Part shown: in pieces, positions 37,124 to 46,614 of the stretch
Position numbering within the stretch: the stretch's first letter is position 1
Layout of the letters: each line of letters opens with the position of its first letter
From: Janthinobacterium sp. PC23-8
Lineage (GTDB): Bacteria; Pseudomonadota; Gammaproteobacteria; Burkholderiales; Burkholderiaceae_D
Assembly (NCBI RefSeq): GCF_002250505.1
Contig: NZ_NJGY01000002.1
Location: forward strand, 776,407-840,406
Direction of reading: 5' to 3'
Length of the DNA stretch: 64,000 nucleotides
The notes under the pieces: model-generated
The model's input: only the letters and a program-made list of their open reading frames with translations
Databases searched by the model: none
What the model was told of the DNA's origin: nothing
Translations under genes and position numbers: made by a program

Positions 37124-40100
37124 TTTTGATACTCCACTGGTTTTCCCCAGGCCGATGTCTTGGCCGATTTTTCAACGCCAGCAACGACCGTTTTTGCGGC
37201 GCTGGCGTTCGACTCGACCGTGGCCTGAATAGTGGCGCCGGTCTGCTTTTTCTGGTCTTCACGCAAGCCCTTGATTTCGACGGTTTGAGCATCGAGACGT
37301 GAGTTCAATGCGCGGATCTCAGCGACCAGCGCATCGGAGCCAACATTGGAACCGGCCGAATAGCGCGTGGCATCGAATACCACCGGCACCGGCGCGCTGG
37401 TCATGGCGGCCTGCACGGCGACGGCTGGTGCATTCGTGAATTCCACGCCCAGCCCATTCGATACGCCCATCGCCACTTGCAGGTTGGCGATCGCCTGCGC
37501 CACCGTCAGCACGCTGTCGTTGATGGTGATCAGACCCAACACCTGAGCCGTCAGCGCATCCAGGCTGGCCTGCGCCACATCGACCTGCGTCGATGCCCAG
37601 CGCATGGCCTCGTCGTTGGCAGCCATCACGCGCGCGTAATCGGCCACGTAGCGCGCATCGGATGCATTGACCACCTGCGAGGCCGACAGGAAAGCCTGCT
37701 CGGCGGCGGACAGGCCGGACTGCGCCGTGCTGTCACCGGCGTTTGCTGCCGCCAGGGTTTTCTCGAACTGGGCTCGTGCCTCGGCATATTTCTGCTCCGG
37801 CGTCAGGGTCGACTGGGCGCCCAAGGCCATGCTGGCGTTCAAGCCGTTGAGGGTGACAACCCACGATTTCGACTTATCCAGTGCAGTCTTGGCAGCCGTC
37901 GATTCCGTTTCGTATGCCTTGGCGAGCGCATCCTTGGCTGTCACCACGGCCTTGGCAGCCTGCACCTGGTCGAACAGCGCCCGGTTGACGGAAGCCAGGC
38001 CGGCACGCTGGATAGCCAACAGTTCGTTTTCGCTTTTCGTCAGCTGGTTCAACTGCTGCTGCAGGTCACGGTGCTCGCTGGCGATCTCTGAAGCGGTTTT
38101 CGCTGCAACGGCGAACTCGCCCGTCGCAGCTGCCAACTCGGCCGCGTAGTCGGCCGCCTTCTTGAACGGCTCGGCGATCGCGATCAGCTGCGCATACATG
38201 GACTGGCCCGCCGTCGTGCTGAGGTCCTGCGCCAGCACCAAGGCCTTGAACTGGTCGACCGTGGTCACGCCCGATGCGCCCAACTTGCCCATGGCATCGT
38301 TCGCCGATTTGGTGATCGGTGCCATGCGCTCAGCTTCAGTCAGGAAGTTTTCGACAAAGTAGCTGGTACCGCTGGTCAGCTTGTCGAGGCCGCCGGCCGC
38401 ATTGATCAGCCCCTCGCTCAGCGACACGGCGGCCAGGCCGGTGACGCCGAACGATTTATTCAACACGGAAAGGACATCGCTGACCTGCATATAGTCGTTC
38501 GACACGCGCGCCAGCGTTTCAAGATAACCCTCGCCGACGGCCTGGTATTGCTCCAGGCCAGCCACGCCGAAGCTGGCCATGTCATCACCCAATTTGCTGA
38601 ACGCGGCTTCGAGCGCTTTCTGCAGATCGTCACCACTCAGCCCCTTGAGCGACACATCCAGGCCGACCACAAACGAATTTAATTTCGCGGAGAATGCATC
38701 GCCGCCCAGGCCCAGCGCCGACGCCGCAGAACGCACGGTATCGCTCAGACCCATGATGATTTTGGCAAACTGGCCGTTTGCCTCGGCGCCGAGGCCGGAC
38801 AGTGCGCGATGATATTTATCGCTTGAGAACCAGCCGCCGGAAGTCTTCGTGTCCGTGTACTGGCTGGCCGAGACCCCGCCCGCCTGAATACTGGCCAGCG
38901 ACGTTTTCCCGAAAGTGACGCCAGTATCGAGCGTCGTCGTTTTCCCGCCGAAAATCGAGCCGATCAGGCCGCCGACGGTTTTGCCCAGCAGCCCACCGAT
39001 CAGCGGAATTTTCCCGAGCACGCTATCCGCGAATTTCTGCGCGGCACCGAGCGAATCCGGCGCCGTGGCGCCAGTCACGCCCGCATTGCGCACCAGCAGA
39101 CTGCCCAGCCCGCCGATGCCCTGCACGATCTGGTGCAGCGAGCCGACCATCTGTGCGCCCTGGGCCAGGCCCAGGCCGGAGTTTTTCTCCATGATGGCCA
39201 GGCTGTGAGCGATCGATTCGGACTTCGCGGACGAATTGCCCAGCACCGAGCCGGTACCGGTGGCGGCCTGCCGGTCTTTGGCGGTCGTGTCAGCACCCCC
39301 ACCGCCTCCAGCAACAGCAAAGCCCAACGCCGCCATCACGGCCGCCATCGCTGCCATGCGCGCCCAGGCAGAATACGGATCGCCCTGTGCCTGGGTTGCC
39401 ACGCCCACGGCTGCGGCGGCAGCGCCCTTGGCCGCAGATGCAGCCAGGTCCGGTGCCACGCTGGCCACCGTCGCCGCTGTTTCAGTTGCTTTAGCAGTCA
39501 CAAACAGGCCCGTGAATGCCGTAAGCAGTCCGCTTTTGGTGACCATGCTCTGGATGGCCATGGCCATTTCGAACGCGCGGTAAGCTTTCTCTGCGCCTTC
39601 CAAAGCCCTGTAGCCGGCGCTGTTTTCCTTGAAAAATCCCTTGGCGGCGCTGGCCATGTCGCCATAGCTCTTGATCTGCGCCTGGGCGCCCTGCTGTGCC
39701 GCCATGCCCTGGGCTTTGGCAACCTTGTCGCGATCGCCGTGAGCGTCTTGGATCGATGACTTTAATTGCGCAGCGACGGCCGCTTGCGTGCGCTCGTAGC
39801 CCGTCAGTGCAGTAGTCAAACTGCCGATGGCTTTGCCGACGGCTCCGAATGATTCGGCCATGCCGGTGGCAGCAGCCTGCGCCGCCGTGTCGACGGCCGT
39901 CAGAATATCCAGCAGTTCCTTGGCCTTGGCGACGTCGGTGCCTGCCTCCTGGGCCTGGGAGATGCCTTGCACGGCACGAAGGCGTTTCAGACCATCAATT
40001 TTCAAATTGTTCAGTTCAATGGTTTTTTCAGCGCCGGCGATGCCAGCCAATGCTGCGTTCTTTTCCGCGATATCAGCGATCATCACGGCCGTCTTGGCCG

Positions 40101-42672
40101 CTGGCAGCATGCCGTAGGTTCGTATCTGCATTTCAACGGCCGCCACTTGGTCATTGATCGACGCGATTTCCTTGTTCGCGGCATCGGTGGCAGCCGTCGC
40201 AGTTGCCGCCTGGCGCAGGCGCTCTTCCTCGTCGCGCATAAAGCTCGCGTCGAAAAAGGCCTTCTCGGCCGCGTCGCGTTTGCCCAGGATCTCGTTCAGC
40301 TCCTTCTGGTGCTTGGCCGCCTCGGCTTTGGTCGCGCTGTTGTGCCCTTGTAGTGCGCCGATCTCCTGGTCAAAAGCATCGATCTCGGCCTCGTAGGTTT
40401 TCAGGGCGTAGTCGCGCTTGTTCTGGTAGGCCTGCTGTACGGACAGCTCGCCACCCTTGAGGTACATGTCATCGAGCTTGCCCAGGGCGTCGTAGTGCGC
40501 TTTGGCAGTTGCCGCTTCCTTCGCGTATTGCTTGATTTGATCGGCGAGTTCAGTGTTTTCGACCTGATCAGCTTTCGGTTTGGTCTGCTCTGTGTGCGCC
40601 TTCGTTCGGGCAGCGATACCGGCGGCAACAGCTTCAGGCGTGAGTAGTGGCGAATCCGGGTCGACAGCCCTGATTGCCTCGCGATTCTGCTTGTAAGCAT
40701 CCAGGGCAACCGCCAACTCACTCATTCCCTTCTTCTGCATGCGGATATCTTCGGCGTGGATCATTGCGGCAGCATGAACAGCGCGAGAATTATTTTCCAC
40801 GGTCTTGCCTTGTGCAATTGCGGCAGCATCGGCTTGATTCAGCCGGTCAACAGCATCAACCAATTTAAGAACAACTTCAGCGCGCTTTTCCTGAAATGCA
40901 GGAATAGGGAAATCAGCAGCGCGGCCATATTGTTTATTCTCAATAGCCATTTTCGTATCAAGATCCGCCAGCCATCCGCTATAAGCCTTTACATCACGCC
41001 CTGGAGTATCTTTTTTTCCATATTCGCCAATTGCGTCCATCGCCTTGCCAATTGCCGCAGTAATCCCATGCCATGCCTTTGCTACACTGCCGAGATTTTC
41101 GATCATTTGATCAGCGCCATCCTTGGTGGCCCTTGCAAATTCGGCGGTGGCTACTGCTGATGCGGCCTTTGCATCGCCATCCTTCTCCAGTGCTCGAATC
41201 TGCTCATAAACAGAGAGCGTCAAAAAGTGATACGTATCGTCAAGCTTGACGGTCGCACGAGTGATCACCTCCGTAGCGCGATTGGTGCTACCAGTCGACT
41301 GAACGGCCAGGGATTCGAATTCTTTGATGGTTTTTTTGACAGAGGTTCCAGTCGCATATTCAAGAGCGATGACAGCATCGGTGATGTATGCGATCTGGTC
41401 GCCGGTAAATTTACCCGTGCCAGTCAACTCCGTAACAACCTTTTTAGCCTCGCCAATACTCCCATGCGCAGCAGTCGCGGCATGCGCCAGTTCATTCAGC
41501 TTGTCACTGGTGACGCCTGCATAGTTGTTGGTCGAGATCAGGGCGTTATTCATCTCACGCTGCTCGCTGGCACCTTTGATCATCGCGTACGCTACCGTGC
41601 CCAGGGCGGCGGCGAAACCCAGCACGGCCAGGCCGGTGCTGCTGAACAGCAGCCCGGCAGCGCCGGTTTGTTCGCCGAGAACCATCATCGAACCGCCGAA
41701 GCGCTGGAATTGGCCCTGGCTCAGTTCGTGGGCCAGTACCAGCAATTCGCGCTTGGCGCTGGCCGACTGGAAGCTGAAGCCTTCCATGTGTCCGCCGGCC
41801 TTCTTGGCCCCCTCTCCCGTCTCGGCCAGCTTATTGATCAGCGGCGCTGCAGCGTCGGAAACTCCCAGCTGGGCTGCGCGGTACGTTTGCAGTTGCTGTG
41901 TCGTCATGCCCAGCGTGGCCACCTGATCTTGTAAGCTTTTGATAAAGCGATCGCCGGCGGCAGCTGCGCGATCCTGCGCGCCAGCGGCATCACGCGCGGC
42001 CCGCTCTTCACGGTGCATCGCATCGATGCTATTGCCCAGAGCTGCCGCTTTGGTCTGGGCTGCACTACCCAGGCCCAGCTCGGCAGCACGATAACGCTCC
42101 AGTTCGCCGCGCGCCATGCCGAAGGTGTCAATCTCGCGCTGCAGCTGCACCAGCATCTTGTGATTCGACTCTTCGAGAGTGCGCGCGGCTTCGGCAGCCT
42201 GGCGCATGAGGCGGCTCGTGTCGGCCATCGCGCCGTTGTAGTCGGCCTGCTTTTTCCATGTACGCTCCGTAGAGGCACCGAGGCTGTCGATGCCAGCGGC
42301 GGCGGCCTCGCTGCTGCGCCAGACGCCCATTGAGGAACCCATGAAGCCATCAAGCGTGTTACTGCCGCCGAGGAAGACAGTTCGAATACGGGTAGCGGTG
42401 GCGCCCATAGCGTCAATGGAGGTGGTCGCCGCATCGACTTTTGGCACCAAGCGCGCGCCGGCCTCGCCGATGGCGTCCACGGCCGCAGCGCCTTCGGCAG
42501 TTTTCCCCTTCGCGTCAGTACTGGCTTTGCCAAGTTTGTCAATGGCCGTCGTCGCGCTATCAACCTTCTTCTCGACACCCTCACTTGCGGCACCGAGGCG
42601 GTCCATAGCCTGGGCGCCTTGCTCCAGTTGGCGCGTATCAATCGAAAGTCTTAGTTCAGCAATGTCTGGCAT
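37120..42672 (-). CDS. Tail tape measure protein
   Basis: An 1850-residue protein, the longest in the window. N-terminal coiled-coil region (LRLSIDTRQLEQGAQAMDRL) with repeated alpha-helical heptads, hydrophobic segments near 330-360 (LLFSSTGLAVLGFAAALGTV) and near 1110 (AAMAAVMAALGFAVAGGGG), and further coiled coils to the C-terminus. It sets tail length and is ejected with DNA. By the usual rule of about 0.15 nm per residue the tail would be about 270-280 nm. Part of the N-terminal third (40.6-41.5 kb) is AT-richer than the rest. Confidence 0.93.
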   Translation of the reverse strand: MPDIAELRLSIDTRQLEQGAQAMDRLGAASEGVEKKVDSATTAIDKLGKASTDAKGKTAEGAAAVDAIGEAGARLVPKVDAATTSIDAMGATATRIRTVFLGGSNTLDGFMGSSMGVWRSSEAAAAGIDSLGASTERTWKKQADYNGAMADTSRLMRQAAEAARTLEESNHKMLVQLQREIDTFGMARGELERYRAAELGLGSAAQTKAAALGNSIDAMHREERAARDAAGAQDRAAAAGDRFIKSLQDQVATLGMTTQQLQTYRAAQLGVSDAAAPLINKLAETGEGAKKAGGHMEGFSFQSASAKRELLVLAHELSQGQFQRFGGSMMVLGEQTGAAGLLFSSTGLAVLGFAAALGTVAYAMIKGASEQREMNNALISTNNYAGVTSDKLNELAHAATAAHGSIGEAKKVVTELTGTGKFTGDQIAYITDAVIALEYATGTSVKKTIKEFESLAVQSTGSTNRATEVITRATVKLDDTYHFLTLSVYEQIRALEKDGDAKAASAVATAEFARATKDGADQMIENLGSVAKAWHGITAAIGKAMDAIGEYGKKDTPGRDVKAYSGWLADLDTKMAIENKQYGRAADFPIPAFQEKRAEVVLKLVDAVDRLNQADAAAIAQGKTVENNSRAVHAAAMIHAEDIRMQKKGMSELAVALDAYKQNREAIRAVDPDSPLLTPEAVAAGIAARTKAHTEQTKPKADQVENTELADQIKQYAKEAATAKAHYDALGKLDDMYLKGGELSVQQAYQNKRDYALKTYEAEIDAFDQEIGALQGHNSATKAEAAKHQKELNEILGKRDAAEKAFFDASFMRDEEERLRQAATATAATDAANKEIASINDQVAAVEMQIRTYGMLPAAKTAVMIADIAEKNAALAGIAGAEKTIELNNLKIDGLKRLRAVQGISQAQEAGTDVAKAKELLDILTAVDTAAQAAATGMAESFGAVGKAIGSLTTALTGYERTQAAVAAQLKSSIQDAHGDRDKVAKAQGMAAQQGAQAQIKSYGDMASAAKGFFKENSAGYRALEGAEKAYRAFEMAMAIQSMVTKSGLLTAFTGLFVTAKATETAATVASVAPDLAASAAKGAAAAAVGVATQAQGDPYSAWARMAAMAAVMAALGFAVAGGGGGADTTAKDRQAATGTGSVLGNSSAKSESIAHSLAIMEKNSGLGLAQGAQMVGSLHQIVQGIGGLGSLLVRNAGVTGATAPDSLGAAQKFADSVLGKIPLIGGLLGKTVGGLIGSIFGGKTTTLDTGVTFGKTSLASIQAGGVSASQYTDTKTSGGWFSSDKYHRALSGLGAEANGQFAKIIMGLSDTVRSAASALGLGGDAFSAKLNSFVVGLDVSLKGLSGDDLQKALEAAFSKLGDDMASFGVAGLEQYQAVGEGYLETLARVSNDYMQVSDVLSVLNKSFGVTGLAAVSLSEGLINAAGGLDKLTSGTSYFVENFLTEAERMAPITKSANDAMGKLGASGVTTVDQFKALVLAQDLSTTAGQSMYAQLIAIAEPFKKAADYAAELAAATGEFAVAAKTASEIASEHRDLQQQLNQLTKSENELLAIQRAGLASVNRALFDQVQAAKAVVTAKDALAKAYETESTAAKTALDKSKSWVVTLNGLNASMALGAQSTLTPEQKYAEARAQFEKTLAAANAGDSTAQSGLSAAEQAFLSASQVVNASDARYVADYARVMAANDEAMRWASTQVDVAQASLDALTAQVLGLITINDSVLTVAQAIANLQVAMGVSNGLGVEFTNAPAVAVQAAMTSAPVPVVFDATRYSAGSNVGSDALVAEIRALNSRLDAQTVEIKGLREDQKKQTGATIQATVESNASAAKTVVAGVEKSAKTSAWGKPVEYQK

Positions 42673-42683
42673 AGATCGCCCAT

Positions 42684-42739
42684 AAAAAAAGCCACCCGAA
42701 GGTGGCTATGCACGAAAAAAAAGCCAGCAAAAGCTGGCT
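42684..42739 (-). terminator. Two tandem Rho-independent terminators
   Basis: Minus strand: AGCCAGC-TTTT-GCTGGCT with a T8 tract (42715-42739), then AGCCACC-TTCG-GGTGGCT with a T7 tract (42684-42707). They lie between the zinc-ribbon gene and the tape-measure start, inside the late tail operon, so late transcription must read through them. Confidence 0.9.
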
Positions 42740-42749
42740 CGGAAAATTA

Positions 42750-43334
42750 TTAGGGCTTTTCTTTGATTCCCCACTCGACTAATGTCCAGTAGTTATGATC
42801 ACTGCGCTTCATATCGGTTTGCGCTTGCACTGCCGTCGATAGTGAAATTTGCATGACATTGTCTTTCACTTGTAAAACGGTCCATTTCTGATTTGCTTTC
42901 AAGTTTCCGCCATGAAAACAGAATGGATCGTTGTTTACGATCGTAGCCCAAGCGGTAAGTTCGCCAGCATCCCGATGCTGCAATGCTTTGGAAAAGGCGG
43001 ATGGAAATTCACAGCCATACGACGATTCCATCATCGATACCACATCGTCGGCATGAATCGCATTTGGGTCGTTTGCAATAGCTTTCCGCTTATTCGAATC
43101 CGCAATGCCGAAAATGATCGCACTGCCCAAAAAAAGAACGACCAAGACCGCAACTGCCCATGCAACATAGTAGAAAATCCCACGGGACTTCCTTGCAGGC
43201 AATCCGTCGGGCGACGCGACCGGAGTAGAAAACTGCGCCTCCACGCCGGCTACTTGCGGGTGGCCACATTTCGGACAGGCATTTGCCAAGTTACTTATTT
43301 TGCTCCCGCACTCAGTACAGTCGATTAATGCCAC
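42750..43334 (-). CDS. Zinc-ribbon membrane protein (prophage cargo)
   Basis: A 194-residue protein: N-terminal zinc ribbon CTECGSKISNLANACPKCG (two CxxC pairs), a TM helix at about 54-78 (FYYVAWAVAVLVVLFLGSAI) and a C-terminal soluble domain with two Cys (SYGCEFP, DPFCFHG). The GTG start at 43332-43334 has AGGAGG four bases upstream; longer ATG starts lack any site. It interrupts the tail genes, lies behind tandem terminators and probably has its own promoter, as a moron would. Confidence 0.75.
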   Translation of the reverse strand: MALIDCTECGSKISNLANACPKCGHPQVAGVEAQFSTPVASPDGLPARKSRGIFYYVAWAVAVLVVLFLGSAIIFGIADSNKRKAIANDPNAIHADDVVSMMESSYGCEFPSAFSKALQHRDAGELTAWATIVNNDPFCFHGGNLKANQKWTVLQVKDNVMQISLSTAVQAQTDMKRSDHNYWTLVEWGIKEKP

Positions 43335-43455
43335 AACACCTCCTCGTTTATCAAGGGGCAATGTTACACCAATGCCATCAAGCAATATAACCTGACCATA
43401 CCAAATCTCGCATGTTGTGTCATTTTTCTGACGATGGCTTTTGCATCTGTGGCAA

Positions 43456-43806
43456 CTAAGGCTCGTTTTGGTGGTACATGAACAGCGCATCCAGGCGATC
43501 AATCACGCCTTCCTCGAACGGATCGAAGCGAATGCCGTGGCGCGCCTGCCAGGCCAATATCTCGGCGCTGGACAGCGCATTGACTGCCATACCGCACTGT
43601 CGTTTCTGGTTCAGCTGGGTGAACCAAGTCCAGAGGTATGCCAGCTCGGGCGGAAGTTGCGGCACTGCCGGCGCCTCGGGTGCGCGGTACAGCGGGTTTT
43701 GTCTGGCAGTATCCAGGTGATCGCCCTTGGCGTTGCCATCGCCTGCCACTGTCGCGCGATCGAACAGGTGATCGGCGTACAGCAGCAGGGCCTGGATCAG
43801 ACCTTC
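43456..43806 (-). CDS. Tail assembly chaperone, T part of the GT frameshift product
   Basis: The frame is open without a stop from the slippery site at 43806 to 43456 and gives 116 residues: EGLIQALLLYADHLFDRATV then LAYLWTWFTQLNQKRQCGMA and WQARHGIRFDPFEEGV. It has no good ribosome site of its own (first in-frame start-like codon is GTG at 43749), as expected for a segment made only by -1 frameshifting from the upstream gene, giving a product of about 268 residues. DUF1799-like tail proteins have this sequence style. Confidence 0.75.
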   Translation of the reverse strand, partial: EGLIQALLLYADHLFDRATVAGDGNAKGDHLDTARQNPLYRAPEAPAVPQLPPELAYLWTWFTQLNQKRQCGMAVNALSSAEILAWQARHGIRFDPFEEGVIDRLDALFMYHQNEP

Positions 43807-44261
43807 AAAAAATTGGCGTCGTTTTCCAGGGCGGCCGTTACGCGCTCTTGCCAGGTCGGGTATTTGTCGAACGCCGCGGCGATCATCGACTTGTCGAACG
43901 CAACCGGTGCGCCGTTGCTGGTGAAACCGTACCAGTCGACGGCCACTGCCAGCGCCAGGCGCTTCTGGTTGTCATCGATGACGGTCACCAACTGGTTAGA
44001 GCCTTCGTCGGTCGAGGCATCGATGGCGGTCTTGCGCTTGGCCGACTTCTTGTAGCCTTCGGCGCGCAAGGCGTGGTTTTCCTTGCGGTATTCGTCGGAA
44101 TTCTTGCCGACGATCTTGATGCCGGCCACGGGCTCGCCGTCGGCGTCAAAGATCACGGGCACGTCGAAGGTGACGCGCGCGGCCGGCGCGGACAGGTTGG
44201 CGATGTCGAAGCCGGCGACTGCCAGGGCTTGAGCGGTGTTCAAGGAAGCGATGGTATTCAT
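43797..44261 (-). CDS. Tail assembly chaperone (lambda gpG-like)
   Basis: A 154-residue acidic protein (MNTIASLNTAQALAVAGFDI, VTFDVPVIFDADGEPVAGIK, AAAFDKYPTWQERVTAALEN) located between the tail tube and tape-measure genes, where siphoviruses encode the G chaperone that coats the tape measure. The ATG at 44259-44261 is chosen over a longer frame. Its last codons contain the slippery heptamer that joins it to the following T-like frame. Confidence 0.75.
   Translation of the reverse strand: MNTIASLNTAQALAVAGFDIANLSAPAARVTFDVPVIFDADGEPVAGIKIVGKNSDEYRKENHALRAEGYKKSAKRKTAIDASTDEGSNQLVTVIDDNQKRLALAVAVDWYGFTSNGAPVAFDKSMIAAAFDKYPTWQERVTAALENDANFLKV
43806..43812 (-). promoter_or_regulatory. -1 ribosomal frameshift site
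   Basis: TTTTTTG in the phase T TTT TTG (N-F-L codons), three codons before the G stop. This is the X XXY YYZ form. Slipping back by one enters the T frame, which has no stop upstream of 43456. It matches the conserved G-GT arrangement of long-tailed phages. Confidence 0.8.
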
Positions 44262-44362
44262 GGATATTGCCTTTTCGTGGGATGGAGAATAAGTGCCCGT
44301 GCCGGCCGCCGCGCCCACGAAGGCGACAGCGACCGGTCGGTGCTGGGGTGGCGCATGCGCCA

Positions 44363-44387
44363 AAAGAAAGCCCGGCGCTTGACCGGG
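44363..44387 (-). terminator. Terminator after the tail-region Bro-N gene
   Basis: Minus strand CCCGG-(7 nt)-CCGGG then CTTTCTTTT, directly after the stop codon of the Bro-N gene. Confidence 0.65.
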
Positions 44388-44894
44388 TCAGGAAAGAAGT
44401 GATGGTTGAATCTGGTTACTGATCTGATTCAGTCGTTCGGTGAGCGGCGGCTTGCGCGTCTTGTGCTCGCTCAGGCCTTTGCCGCACATGCTGGCAAAAC
44501 GGTCTTGGTCATCGGCAGCAGCCTTTGCCTTGAACCACTCAACCATCAGCGAGTGCTGCGGCACACCCTGGCGCTCCGCATGCTCGAGCTGATCGAGCAC
44601 CCAGCGGCGGAATGCCACGCCATTCGATGTTCGTGCAAACATGCCGACAAGGTGCGCGCCACGCAGGCTAAAGAGCCGAATATCGGATGGCGGCGCGCCA
44701 CGTCCCAAACTGACGGCCTGAAAAACTGTCGTCATCGAGGTGGAAAATTCACGCTCGTGACGCTCAAAAATCCGCGAGACCTGGTCGCTTCGCTTGTAAC
44801 CCAGTGCCACGGCGATATCGGCAGCGCTAAGCCATGTTTTGCCGTCGTGTTCGACCAAGGAAAAGTTGTGGTTATTGAATTTCAATTCATGCAT
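44388..44894 (-). CDS. Bro-N domain protein inside the tail module
   Basis: A 168-residue protein: MHELKFNNHNFSLVEHDG, TWLSAADIAVALGYKRSDQV, then LFSLRGAHLVGMFARTSNGV and FRRWVLDQLEHAERQ, the Bro-N fold of phage antirepressor-like proteins. ATG at 44892-44894 has AAAGG seven bases upstream. It separates the tail tube gene from the tail chaperone, has a terminator at its end and a GC-rich hairpin (44915-44933) before it, so it is probably cargo inserted in the tail operon. Confidence 0.75.
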   Translation of the reverse strand: MHELKFNNHNFSLVEHDGKTWLSAADIAVALGYKRSDQVSRIFERHEREFSTSMTTVFQAVSLGRGAPPSDIRLFSLRGAHLVGMFARTSNGVAFRRWVLDQLEHAERQGVPQHSLMVEWFKAKAAADDQDRFASMCGKGLSEHKTRKPPLTERLNQISNQIQPSLLS

Positions 44895-44939
44895 GGCAGA
44901 GCCTTTCATTGAACGCCCGGCGCGCAGCCGGGCAAAGGG

Positions 44940-46145
44940 TTACACCAGGCTCGTATCCTGGAACGCCACGGTCGTGGCCTCGTGTTGCGCATCAGTGCCC
45001 TGGTAGCGGAGGATGTCAAAAGCGCACGTGACGATCTTGTTCTTCTCGCCGTCATCGACCTTGGCGCTGGTGATCTTGATGCGGCCCATGGCGATGGTCA
45101 TCACCTCGGCCAGCGGCGCCGTGCTAGCCGCCATGGCGTAGGCCAGCGGCAGCTCGACTTCCTGCTTGAAGTAGTCGATGTATGCCGAATCCTGCATCAG
45201 CACCGTGAACTGCCCCGAGCCCAGCACCTTGCCGCGCGAGGCGGCGGTAGCAAACTTGGAGCCGATCACGGGATCGATCTTGACCTGGCCGTCCAGCGAC
45301 AGCGACATGCCAGTGCAGATTTGCGACGGGATGCCGGCGACCGACAGCATCGCTGTGGCGCCGGAGAACTTGCCGGTACCAGGCGTGGCGGCAGGCGCAT
45401 TGAAGTAGGCGGCCGGTGTCGTCGCGCCTTCCAGCTTGCCCATCAGGGTGAAGTCCATGCTGGTGATGCCGTTCGGCTGCACAGCAATATCGACCTTGCT
45501 CACCAGCTGGTCGATGAAGCAGCGATTCACCGCGATGCCCGGATCCTGCACTTCTGCAGTGAACCAGTCGGTGGTGTGGCCGGTCAGCGGCGTGAAGGAG
45601 CGCTTGCCGGTCGCGGTTACGGTCACCGGGTCGCCGGCGGCTTTGACCGTCATCGCCGAGCCGTCCATGAACTGACCTGCCAACACCAAGGCAGTCACCG
45701 AGGTAACGAAGAAGTTCTTGCCGTTGTTGGTGGTGGCAGTGGTGGCAAAGCCGCCGATGCGCACGACGGTACCGGCGCGGTGGCCGTCGGCGAGCCAGGA
45801 GCCAGCACTGCGCGTCAGGCCCGTCGCACCCGATGCGATGGTGGTTTGCGCCGTGGTCAGGCCGCCAGCCGTGAAGTCGCGGCGCAGCAGCGCGGCCAGC
45901 AGCACGGCGTAGGTACCGCACGAGGCCTCGCCCTTGATGGCGCCGGAGGTGCGGAAGTTGCCCAGGCGGGTGTCGCCCTGTTGCTGGCTCGGGTCGATCT
46001 CGTTGCTCGAGTACTTGTCGGCGTCCGTGTCGAACGTCGCGGTCACACGCGGGTAGAGCCGGCCGTTGGCGGCCAGGGCCTTGCTGCCTTCCGCTGGTTG
46101 CTTGCCGATAACGAGCAGGCTGTCGATGCCGTTTGCAGTGGTCAT
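44940..46145 (-). CDS. Major tail (tube) protein
   Basis: A 401-residue protein in the tail-tube position: MTTANGIDSLLVIGKQPAEG, LGNFRTSGAIKGEASCGTYA, FTPLTGHTTDWFTAEVQDPG, VDIAVQPNGITSMDFTLMGK and a final Ig-like segment TAPLAEVMTIAMGRIKITSA. The style matches siphovirus tail tube proteins (phage_tail_tube family). Followed by the Bro-N insertion and then the chaperones. Confidence 0.85.
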   Translation of the reverse strand: MTTANGIDSLLVIGKQPAEGSKALAANGRLYPRVTATFDTDADKYSSNEIDPSQQQGDTRLGNFRTSGAIKGEASCGTYAVLLAALLRRDFTAGGLTTAQTTIASGATGLTRSAGSWLADGHRAGTVVRIGGFATTATTNNGKNFFVTSVTALVLAGQFMDGSAMTVKAAGDPVTVTATGKRSFTPLTGHTTDWFTAEVQDPGIAVNRCFIDQLVSKVDIAVQPNGITSMDFTLMGKLEGATTPAAYFNAPAATPGTGKFSGATAMLSVAGIPSQICTGMSLSLDGQVKIDPVIGSKFATAASRGKVLGSGQFTVLMQDSAYIDYFKQEVELPLAYAMAASTAPLAEVMTIAMGRIKITSAKVDDGEKNKIVTCAFDILRYQGTDAQHEATTVAFQDTSLV

Positions 46146-46170
46146 GGTGGGGATTGCCTTTCTTTGGTCG

Positions 46171-46194
46171 AAAAAAAAGACCGCCGAGGCGATC
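46171..46194 (-). terminator. Rho-independent terminator before the tail tube gene
   Basis: Minus strand GATCGCC-TC-GGCGGTC (7 bp with one T-G pair, tight loop) followed by T8, between the tail-terminator gene and the tail tube start. Confidence 0.65.
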
Positions 46195-46212
46195 TGTGTG
46201 GGGTGATGCGGG

Positions 46213-46614
46213 TTACAGGTTGCAGAAATACCGGATCTTCACTGGCACCATCCAGCGGTCGCCATCCTCGCGACCATCGGCAATTTCCGGCGTGCGCTCG
46301 ATCTGCACGGTCACGTCGTTCTTGGTGAAGCTGGCACCGCGGTGAAACAGAGCCGCGATCATCTCGGCGCGCGCACCTGCGGTAGCAGTACCCTGCCCTG
46401 GCGGATACATCAGGCTAACTTGGAAGATGCCGCGCTCCTGGCGCGAGCCATCGCCCATGGAATAGTTGTGCGGCGCAGCTGGTAGCAGGTAGGCCGCCTG
46501 GTATGGCCGGCCGGTGACTGGCGTGTACGGCACGTTCTGCCATGCGGTATCGATTGCCGGCGCGAGGCTGGCCAGGGCCGCCTCCAGCGCAGCGCGGATT
46601 GTTGGTTGGCTCAT
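46213..46614 (-). CDS. Tail terminator-like protein (DUF4128)
   Basis: A 133-residue protein: TIRAALEAALASLAPAIDTA, PYQAAYLLPAAPHNYSMGDG and RQERGIFQVSLMYPPGQGTA with a C-terminal WMVPVKIRYFCNL. This is the DUF4128/lambda gpU-like pattern, the ring that stops tail polymerisation. It lies between the gp10-like head-tail joining gene and the tail tube. Confidence 0.75.
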   Translation of the reverse strand: MSQPTIRAALEAALASLAPAIDTAWQNVPYTPVTGRPYQAAYLLPAAPHNYSMGDGSRQERGIFQVSLMYPPGQGTATAGARAEMIAALFHRGASFTKNDVTVQIERTPEIADGREDGDRWMVPVKIRYFCNL

